Assembly: GCF_020268605.1 (NCBI RefSeq)
Contig: NZ_CP084222.1
Span: 3,038,001 to 3,102,000, forward strand
DNA length: 64,000 bases
Origin: Arsenophonus apicola
GTDB lineage: Bacteria; Pseudomonadota; Gammaproteobacteria; Enterobacterales; Enterobacteriaceae
Reading direction: 5' to 3'
The position numbers were made by a program, and so were the translations under genes. Positions 56,651 to 64,000 of this stretch are shown here, piece after piece. Within the stretch, counting starts at the first letter, position 1, and each line of letters opens with the position of its first letter. The notes under the pieces were generated by a model. The model searched no databases and was not told the DNA's origin. It worked only from the letters and a program-made list of their open reading frames with translations.

Positions 56651-59600
56651 TTATTCATGGTCTTGATTACCAAAACCCGCATTTAGCAATTCTGCCAAAT
56701 TCGCCGTTGCCTCATCAGCACTAACTTGTGATGACTCGACAGGTTCATTAACCATGTGACGGCGACGCATCCGATCTTGGTGATATGCATAACCTGTACC
56801 AGCAGGAATTAGACGACCAACAATGACGTTCTCCTTCAAACCACGAAGTTCATCACGTTTTCCAGCAACCGCAGCTTCAGTAAGCACACGGGTTGTTTCC
56901 TGGAATGACGCTGCTGAGATAAAGGACTCTGTCGCTAGAGACGCTTTGGTAATACCTAGCAGATCACGACTAAAGGTTGCCGGTACTTTACCATCTTGCT
57001 CTAATTTGCGGTTCGCTACTTTCACGCGGGCGTACTCTACTTGTTCACCTTCCAAAAATTCAGAGCTACCAGCATCAGCAATGGTCACCTTACGTAACAT
57101 CTGCCGAACGATAACTTCAATATGTTTATCGTTAATTTTAACGCCTTGTAGACGATAAACTTCTTGAACTTCATTCGTGATATAACGAGCAACAGCATGC
57201 GCTCCACGCAAACGTAAAATATCATGTGGTGATTCTGGACCATCAGAAATCACATCACCACGCTCAACTCGCTCACCTTCAAAGACATTAAGCTGGCGCC
57301 ATTTAGGGATCATCTCTTCGTATGCATCACCACCATCTATTGGTGTGATCACTAGGCGACGTTTACCTTTAGTTTCCTTACCAAAAGAAATAATACCGCT
57401 AATTTCAGCCAGAATAGCCGGTTCTTTTGGTCGACGCGCTTCGAATAGATCTGCAACCCGTGGTAAACCACCAGTAATATCCTTAGTACCACCAGATTCT
57501 TGTGGAATACGAGCTAAGGTATCACCAATATTAATCGCCGCACCATCATCCAATTGAACAATCGCTTTACCAGGCAAGAAATATTGCGCTGGCATATCAG
57601 TACCCGGAATTAATACATCATTGCCTTTCGCATCAACAACACGCAATGCAGGACGTAAATCTTTACTACCCGCCGTACGCTCAGCTGTATCAAGCACAAC
57701 AATTGATGATAAGCCCGTTAGTTCATCGGTCTGACGTATAATAGATTGTCCATCTGCCATATCAGAGAAACGAATAATACCCGCAACTTCACTGATAACC
57801 GGCATGGTATGTGGATCCCAGTTCGCAACGGTTTCACCACCATTAACTCCGTCACCATCACCTTTATTAAGGTGTGCGCCATATGGTACTTTATAGCTTT
57901 CTTTGGTTCGACCAAATTCATCTACCACTCGTAATTCTGTATTCCGAGAAGTGATAACTAAGTGACCTTCAGAATTTTTTACAAACTTGGCATTAACCAG
58001 TTTGATATTACCTTTGTTACGTACCTGAATACTCGATTCCGCAGCAGCACGTGATGCCGCACCACCAATGTGGAACGTACGCATTGTCAACTGTGTGCCC
58101 GGCTCCCCGATTGATTGAGCAGCAATAACACCAACTGCTTCACCTTTATTGATGATATGACCACGCGCTAAATCTCGTCCATAACATTTCGCACAGACTC
58201 CAAAGTCAGTTTCACAACTTACAACAGAGCGCACTTTTACGCTATCAACCGAGTTGGCTTCCAGTTCATCACACCATTTTTCACTTAATAAGGTGTTACG
58301 TGGTATTAAAATATCAGCTGTACCCGGTACTAATATATCTTCTGCTGTGACTCGACCCAAGACACGCTCACGTAAAGGTTCTTTAACATCACCACCTTCA
58401 ATAACCGGGGTCATTAAAATACCATCGTGAGTACCACAATCATCCTCAGTGACAACCAAATCTTGTGCAACATCAACTAAACGACGGGTTAGATAACCTG
58501 AGTTTGCTGTCTTCAAGGCTGTATCGGCTAGACCTTTACGTGCACCGTGTGTTGAAATGAAGTATTGCAATACGTTCAGACCTTCACGAAAGTTAGCTGT
58601 GATGGGTGTCTCAATAATTGAACCATCTGGCTTGGCCATCAAACCACGCATACCCGCTAACTGACGGATCTGTGCCGCAGAACCACGCGCACCAGAATCA
58701 GCCATCATAAAGATGCTGTTAAACGAAACTTGTTGCTCGTCTTGGCCTTCGCGGTTAACAACGGTTTCAGTGGATAAATTTTCCATCATCGCTTTTGCGA
58801 CCCGCTCATTAGCCGCAGCCCAAATGTCAATAACTTTGTTATAACGTTCGCCCGCAGTAACTAAACCCGACTGGAACTGTTCTTGAATCTCAGCAACTTC
58901 AGCTTCAGCTTCAGCAATAATGCTGGCTTTCTTCTCCGGTATTACCATATCGTCAATACCAACAGAAGCCCCGGAACGCGCAGCATAAGCAAAACCGGTA
59001 TACATGATCTGGTCGGCAAAGATAACCGTTGGTTTTAAACCTAAAACGCGGTAACAAGTATTAAGCATTTTAGAAATTGCTTTTTTACCCAACGGCTGAT
59101 TAACCAATGAGTATGGCAGACCTTTTGGTACGATCATCCATAAGATAGCGCGACCAATGGTAGTATCAACTAACTGAGTTCCAGTCTCAACATTACCTTC
59201 ACCATCACGCACTTCTTCTGTAATACGTACTTTAACGCGAGCATGTAAGGATGCTAAGCCGGCACGATAAACCCGTTCAGCTTCTTTCGGTCCAGACAAT
59301 ACCATGCCTTCACCTTCAGCATTTACACAATCACGTGTCATATAGTACAAACCAAGCACCACGTCTTGAGAAGGTACAATGATAGGTTCACCACTGGCTG
59401 GCGACAAAATATTATTTGTCGACATCATTAAGGCACGTGCTTCTAACTGCGCTTCTAAAGTCAGCGGGACGTGAACAGCCATCTGGTCACCGTCAAAGTC
59501 AGCGTTATAAGCAGCACACACTAAGGGGTGTAACTGAATAGCTTTACCTTCAATCAGAATAGGTTCAAATGCCTGAATGCCGAGACGATGCAGTGTTGGC

Positions 59601-60877
59601 GCGCGGTTTAGCATCACTGGATGTTCACGAATCACTTCATCGAGAATATCCCAGACGACCGCTTCTTCACGCTCAACCATCTTCTTAGCCGCTTTGATCG
59701 TTGTCGCTAATCCACGTAACTCCAATTTACCATAAATAAATGGCTTAAATAATTCTAATGCCATTCTCTTAGGCAAACCACATTGGTGCAAGCGAAGATA
59801 AGGGCCCACCGTGATAACGGAACGGCCTGAGTAATCAACCCGTTTACCAAGTAAGTTCTGCCGGAAACGCCCTTGTTTACCTTTGATCATATCAGCCAAA
59901 GATTTCAGCGGACGTTTATTCGAGCCGGTAATCGCACGTCCACGACGGCCATTATCCAGCAATGCGTCAACCGCTTCTTGTAGCATGCGTTTTTCATTAC
60001 GTACAATGATATCAGGCGCCGCCAAATCCAATAGACGCTTTAAACGATTGTTACGATTAATAACGCGACGATATAAATCATTTAAATCAGAAGTAGCAAA
60101 GCGGCCGCCATCTAGCGGAACAAGCGGACGCAAATCCGGCGGTAATACCGGTAATACATTCAGAATCATCCACTCAGGCTTATTACCAGACTGAATAAAT
60201 GCTTCTAGTAGTTTGATACGCTTAGTTAATTTCTTACGTTTAGTTTCAGAGTTAGTTGTATTTAACTCTTCACGCAAAACTTCACACTCTTGCTCTAAAT
60301 CAAGATTTTTTAGCAAAGATTGGATCGCTTCCGCGCCCATTTTAGCGTCAAATTCATCACCAAACTCTTCCAAAGCATCAAGATATTGCTCTTCGGTCAA
60401 GATCTGTCCACGCTCTAAGCTTGTCATACCCCCTTCGACCACAACATAGGATTCGAAATAGAGTACTCGCTCAATATCACGCAAAGGCATATCAAGCAAC
60501 AAACCAATTCGTGATGGTAATGATTTTAAGAACCAAATATGTGCTGTCGGTGAAGCCAATTCAATATGACCCATACGCTCACGACGTACTTTAGTCTGAG
60601 TGACCTCAACACCACATTTCTCACAAATCACACCTCGGTGTTTTAATCGTTTGTATTTACCACACAAACATTCATAATCTTTAACTGGCCCGAAAATACG
60701 CGCACAGAAAAGACCATCACGCTCAGGCTTGAACGTTCGGTAGTTAATCGTTTCTGGCTTTTTCACTTCACCAAATGACCATGAACGGATCATATCTGGA
60801 GAGGCCAGAGCAATTTTGATCGCATCAAACTCTTCGGTTTTAGTCTGTGCTTTCAGAAACTTTAATAAGTCTTTCAC
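56651..60877 (-). CDS. rpoC: RNA polymerase beta-prime subunit
   Basis: The 1408-aa subunit (E. coli 1407) that holds the active-site magnesium. The N-terminal zinc ribbon is CLCGKYKRLKHRGVICEKCG near residue 70. The catalytic aspartates are in NADFDGDQMAVH near 460. The second zinc site holds CETDFGVCAKCYGRDLARGH near 890, then the trigger loop MRTFHIGGAAS near 932. It is intact, 115 bp after rpoB, with a 10-bp hairpin in the gap (60907-60932). Confidence 0.98.
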   Translation of the reverse strand: MKDLLKFLKAQTKTEEFDAIKIALASPDMIRSWSFGEVKKPETINYRTFKPERDGLFCARIFGPVKDYECLCGKYKRLKHRGVICEKCGVEVTQTKVRRERMGHIELASPTAHIWFLKSLPSRIGLLLDMPLRDIERVLYFESYVVVEGGMTSLERGQILTEEQYLDALEEFGDEFDAKMGAEAIQSLLKNLDLEQECEVLREELNTTNSETKRKKLTKRIKLLEAFIQSGNKPEWMILNVLPVLPPDLRPLVPLDGGRFATSDLNDLYRRVINRNNRLKRLLDLAAPDIIVRNEKRMLQEAVDALLDNGRRGRAITGSNKRPLKSLADMIKGKQGRFRQNLLGKRVDYSGRSVITVGPYLRLHQCGLPKRMALELFKPFIYGKLELRGLATTIKAAKKMVEREEAVVWDILDEVIREHPVMLNRAPTLHRLGIQAFEPILIEGKAIQLHPLVCAAYNADFDGDQMAVHVPLTLEAQLEARALMMSTNNILSPASGEPIIVPSQDVVLGLYYMTRDCVNAEGEGMVLSGPKEAERVYRAGLASLHARVKVRITEEVRDGEGNVETGTQLVDTTIGRAILWMIVPKGLPYSLVNQPLGKKAISKMLNTCYRVLGLKPTVIFADQIMYTGFAYAARSGASVGIDDMVIPEKKASIIAEAEAEVAEIQEQFQSGLVTAGERYNKVIDIWAAANERVAKAMMENLSTETVVNREGQDEQQVSFNSIFMMADSGARGSAAQIRQLAGMRGLMAKPDGSIIETPITANFREGLNVLQYFISTHGARKGLADTALKTANSGYLTRRLVDVAQDLVVTEDDCGTHDGILMTPVIEGGDVKEPLRERVLGRVTAEDILVPGTADILIPRNTLLSEKWCDELEANSVDSVKVRSVVSCETDFGVCAKCYGRDLARGHIINKGEAVGVIAAQSIGEPGTQLTMRTFHIGGAASRAAAESSIQVRNKGNIKLVNAKFVKNSEGHLVITSRNTELRVVDEFGRTKESYKVPYGAHLNKGDGDGVNGGETVANWDPHTMPVISEVAGIIRFSDMADGQSIIRQTDELTGLSSIVVLDTAERTAGSKDLRPALRVVDAKGNDVLIPGTDMPAQYFLPGKAIVQLDDGAAINIGDTLARIPQESGGTKDITGGLPRVADLFEARRPKEPAILAEISGIISFGKETKGKRRLVITPIDGGDAYEEMIPKWRQLNVFEGERVERGDVISDGPESPHDILRLRGAHAVARYITNEVQEVYRLQGVKINDKHIEVIVRQMLRKVTIADAGSSEFLEGEQVEYARVKVANRKLEQDGKVPATFSRDLLGITKASLATESFISAASFQETTRVLTEAAVAGKRDELRGLKENVIVGRLIPAGTGYAYHQDRMRRRHMVNEPVESSQVSADEATANLAELLNAGFGNQDHE

Positions 60878-60906
60878 GGAATGGCTCCTGTCGGAGTTAA
60901 ACCTGC

Positions 60907-60932
60907 GAGGAAGCGGTTTTAGCCACTTCCTC
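60907..60932 (-). other. Hairpin in the rpoB-rpoC gap
   Basis: GAGGAAGCGG (60907-60916) and CCACTTCCTC (60923-60932) form a 10-bp stem with one G-T pair and a six-base loop, 29 bp before the rpoC start. There is no following T run, so it is more likely an RNA processing or stability element than a terminator. Confidence 0.55.
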
Positions 60933-60992
60933 CTAAACCCAGTGTAACAATTTGTAAAGCTTAGTCGCTACTAGGCTTTACAACATCACTTA

Positions 60993-63900
60993 TTACTCGT
61001 CTTCCAGTTCGATGTTAATACCCAACGAGCGGATCTCTTTCAACAATACATTGAAAGATTCCGGCATCCCTGGTTCCATCTGATTGTTGCCGTCTACGAT
61101 GTTTTTATACATCTTAGTACGTCCGTTCACATCATCGGATTTAACGGTAAGCATTTCTTGCAAGGTGTAAGCGGCGCCATATGCTTCCAGAGCCCAAACT
61201 TCCATCTCACCAAAACGCTGACCACCAAACTGTGCTTTACCACCCAACGGTTGTTGAGTAACCAGACTATAGGAGCCTGTTGAACGTGCATGCATTTTAT
61301 CATCTACAAGATGATTCAGTTTCAGCATATACATATAACCAACTGTCACCTGACGTTCAAATTTCTCTCCTGTACGGCCATCATACAATGTAATCTGACC
61401 AGAAGTCGGCAACTCAGCTAAAGTCAATAGTTCTTTGATTTCCTTTTCTTTTGCACCATCAAAGACCGGTGTTGCAATTGGCATACCTTTCTTCAAATTA
61501 TGTGCTAACCGCAGAACTTCTTCATCAGAAAAGGTACTGAGATCAACTGTTTGACGAGGATCATCTCCTAAGTCATAAGCTTTCTGAATAAATTCTCTCA
61601 ATTTGGCTACTTCACGCTGTTGTTTCAGCATGGTATTGATCTTATCGCCAATACCTTTCGCAGCCATACCCAAATGGGTTTCCAGAATCTGACCAATATT
61701 CATACGTGATGGTACGCCCAGTGGGTTCAAAACGATATCAACAGGGTTACCACTTTCATCGTAAGGCATGTCTTCAACTGGGTTAATTTTGGAAATAACC
61801 CCTTTGTTACCATGACGACCAGCCATTTTATCGCCTGGTTGAATTTGACGTTTTACTGCCAAATAAACCTTGACGATTTTTAATACGCCTGGCGCTAAAT
61901 CATCACCTTGTGTGATCTTACGACGTTTAGCCTCTAGCTTCTTCTCAAATTCAGCTTTAAGCTCATCATACTGCTCAGCCAATTGCTCTAACTGATTTTG
62001 TTTTTCTTCATCCTTCAACGATAATTCTAACCAACGCTCACGCGGTAATTTATCCAGCTTGTCACCTTCAATACCGCCATTAGTTAGTACTGCTCTGATA
62101 CGGGCAAATAAACCGGCTTCAAAGATACGCAACTCTTCAGTTAAGTCTTTCTTCGCATCACGAAGCTGCATTTCTTCAATTTCTAATGCACGTTTATCTT
62201 TCTCTACCCCATCGCGGGTAAAGACTTGTACATCAATAACCGTTCCTGATACCCCATTAGGTACCCGCAGTGAAGAATCTTTGACATCAGAAGCTTTTTC
62301 ACCAAAAATAGCGCGCAATAATTTTTCTTCTGGCGTTAATTGCGTTTCACCTTTCGGTGTTACCTTACCAACCAGAATGTCGCCGCCCGTTACTTCGGCG
62401 CCGATATACACAATACCTGATTCATCCAATTTAGATAGTGCAGCTTCACCTACGTTAGGAATATCTGCAGTAATCTCTTCTGGCCCTAACTTAGTATCAC
62501 GCGATACACAAGCTAATTCCTGAATATGAATGGTAGTAAAACGATCTTCTTGTACCACTCGTTCAGAGACCAAAATAGAATCTTCAAAGTTGTAACCATT
62601 CCAGGGCATGAACGCAACGCGCATATTTTGACCAAGTGCCAATTCACCTAAATCGGTCGATGGTCCATCAGCCAAAACATCACCGCGCTCTATCGGCTCG
62701 CCCAGCGCAACACATGGCATCTGATTAATACAAGTATTCTGATTTGAACGCGTATATTTTGTCAGATTATAAATATCAATGCCGGCTTCACCAGGATACA
62801 TCTCATCTTCATTAACTTTGATAACTATACGTGAAGCATCTACATACTGGACAGTACCACCACGTTTAGCAACTGCTGTTACCCCAGAGTCAACAGCAAC
62901 GGCTCGTTCCATACCCGTTCCAACGAGGGGTTTATCTGAGCGTAACGTAGGTACTGCTTGACGCTGCATGTTCGCACCCATCAATGCACGGTTAGCATCA
63001 TCATGCTCAAGAAATGGAATTAATGAAGCACCAACAGACACAACCTGTTGGGTTGAAACGTCCATATATTCTACTTGATCTTGGCTAAATAGGCTGGATT
63101 CACCTTTATTGCGGCAAGTGATTAATTCTTCAACAAACCGACCATCATCATCTAAAACAGTATTCGCCTGAGCAATGATGTAGTTGCCTTCTTCAATCGC
63201 TGACAAATAATGAATTTCATCAGTTACGATACCATCCCGCACTAAACGATAAGGTGTTTCCAAAAAGCCATACTCATTGGTTTGTGCATAGACAGACAAT
63301 GAGTTAATCAAGCCGATATTCGGCCCTTCAGGAGTCTCAATGGGACATACACGTCCGTAGTGGGTTGGGTGTACGTCACGAACTTCAAAGCCTGCGCGTT
63401 CACGTGTTAGTCCACCTGGACCTAATGCTGAAATACGACGTTTATGGGTGATTTCCGACAGTGGATTATTCTGATCCATAAACTGCGATAATTGACTTGA
63501 GCCAAAAAACTCTTTAACCGCAGCAGAAATTGGCTTCGCGTTAATCATGTCTTGTGGCATTAATGCATCTAAATCACCTAATGACAAACGCTCTTTAACC
63601 GCACGCTCTACTCGCACTAAACCAACTCGGAATTGATTTTCAGCCATTTCACCAACCGAACGAATACGGCGGTTACCTAAATGGTCAATATCATCAACTT
63701 CACCCTTACCATTACGAATATCAATGAGTTTTTTCATCACATCAATGATATCTTGTTTGCTTAAGATGCTTGAGCCTTCAATCGCATCACGATCAAGTGA
63801 ACGATTAAATTTCATCCGTCCTACCGCGGAAAGATCGTAACGCTCTTCAGAAAAGAATAAGTTCTCAAACAGATTTTCTGCCGCTTCGCGAGTTGGTGGT

Positions 63901-64000
63901 TCACCTGGGCGCATCATACGGTAAATTTCAACTAACGCACTTAAACGATCATTGGTTGGATCAGTACGCAATGTTTCTGAAATATATGCCCCGTGATCTA
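60993..64000 (-). CDS. rpoB: RNA polymerase beta subunit (5' part beyond the window)
   Basis: The C-terminal 1001 residues of RpoB are present; about 340 residues lie beyond the right edge. The frame continues past 63971 as DHGAYISETLRTDPTN, so no start exists here. The rifampicin pocket FFGSSQLSQFMDQNNPLSEITHKRRISALGP keeps the sensitive-type Asp, His and Ser residues. Downstream MPWNGYNFEDS and GDKMAGRHGNKG are as usual, and the end is SLGINIELEDE. Position before rpoC is universal. Confidence 0.97.
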   Translation of the reverse strand, partial: DHGAYISETLRTDPTNDRLSALVEIYRMMRPGEPPTREAAENLFENLFFSEERYDLSAVGRMKFNRSLDRDAIEGSSILSKQDIIDVMKKLIDIRNGKGEVDDIDHLGNRRIRSVGEMAENQFRVGLVRVERAVKERLSLGDLDALMPQDMINAKPISAAVKEFFGSSQLSQFMDQNNPLSEITHKRRISALGPGGLTRERAGFEVRDVHPTHYGRVCPIETPEGPNIGLINSLSVYAQTNEYGFLETPYRLVRDGIVTDEIHYLSAIEEGNYIIAQANTVLDDDGRFVEELITCRNKGESSLFSQDQVEYMDVSTQQVVSVGASLIPFLEHDDANRALMGANMQRQAVPTLRSDKPLVGTGMERAVAVDSGVTAVAKRGGTVQYVDASRIVIKVNEDEMYPGEAGIDIYNLTKYTRSNQNTCINQMPCVALGEPIERGDVLADGPSTDLGELALGQNMRVAFMPWNGYNFEDSILVSERVVQEDRFTTIHIQELACVSRDTKLGPEEITADIPNVGEAALSKLDESGIVYIGAEVTGGDILVGKVTPKGETQLTPEEKLLRAIFGEKASDVKDSSLRVPNGVSGTVIDVQVFTRDGVEKDKRALEIEEMQLRDAKKDLTEELRIFEAGLFARIRAVLTNGGIEGDKLDKLPRERWLELSLKDEEKQNQLEQLAEQYDELKAEFEKKLEAKRRKITQGDDLAPGVLKIVKVYLAVKRQIQPGDKMAGRHGNKGVISKINPVEDMPYDESGNPVDIVLNPLGVPSRMNIGQILETHLGMAAKGIGDKINTMLKQQREVAKLREFIQKAYDLGDDPRQTVDLSTFSDEEVLRLAHNLKKGMPIATPVFDGAKEKEIKELLTLAELPTSGQITLYDGRTGEKFERQVTVGYMYMLKLNHLVDDKMHARSTGSYSLVTQQPLGGKAQFGGQRFGEMEVWALEAYGAAYTLQEMLTVKSDDVNGRTKMYKNIVDGNNQMEPGMPESFNVLLKEIRSLGINIELEDE

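Noticed and set aside
60993..63971. rpoB as a complete 992-aa gene starting at 63971
   Set aside because: The codon is TTG for an internal Leu; the conserved frame goes on to the window edge.

Overview
The window is a low-GC stretch of core chromosome from a gammaproteobacterium of the order Enterobacterales. Protein sequences and gene order track Escherichia coli closely. The AT-rich codon use, the 23S rRNA helix-25 intervening sequences (typical of Proteus/Providencia relatives) and several freshly broken genes suggest the Morganellaceae, possibly an insect-associated Arsenophonus-like symbiont. That last step is inference. I see no insertion sequence, prophage, CRISPR array or defence locus.

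Layout: (1) 1-5750, an rRNA operon on the minus strand (23S, tRNA-Ala, tRNA-Ile, 16S, with P1 and P2 promoters); its 5S lies just outside the left edge. It matches E. coli rrnD in neighbours and tRNAs. (2) 5979-15221, the yrdA/aroE/tsaC/yrdD/dprA and def/fmt/rsmB/trkA/mscL clusters, arfA and zntR. (3) 15301-29236, the alpha, spc and S10 ribosomal protein operons on the minus strand, with an S4-type leader, an S10 leader and terminators still recognisable. (4) 29337-32132, bacterioferritin and its ferredoxin, then EF-Tu behind four tRNA genes. (5) 32485-35479, coaA, birA, murB. (6) 35576-41439, a complete second rRNA operon carrying tRNA-Glu. (7) 41553-49264, purHD under a perfect PurR box, a DUF1481 lipoprotein, hupA, yjaG, nfi, hemE and nudC. 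(8) 49445-55097, a TPP riboswitch and the thiCEFSGH operon, in which thiC has two in-frame stops and thiF a frameshift. (9) 55242-56594, a secreted polysaccharide deacetylase gene with an in-frame stop. (10) 56651-64000, rpoC and most of rpoB.

The genes are mostly housekeeping: ribosome parts, RNA polymerase, translation start (def, fmt), ribosome rescue (arfA), cofactors (CoA, biotin, haem, thiamin), purines and murein. Relative to E. coli the order is novel at two joints. An rrn operon joins purH (rrnE side) to murB (rrnB side). A tuf gene joins the tufB-type tRNA cluster to the tufA-side bfd-bfr-S10 block. Together they fit an excision through rrn repeats and reinsertion through tuf repeats.

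The best candidates for follow-up are the half-decayed thiamin operon with an intact riboswitch, the chimeric rrn/tuf architecture, the arfA stop codon inside a long hairpin, a tRNA-Glu with an eight-base T loop, and the 23S intervening sequences that share a small palindromic motif with the rRNA spacers. I found no convincing wholly new multi-gene system. The two rRNA operons differ by single-base homopolymer changes at universally conserved sites, which warns that some indels here may be sequencing errors.
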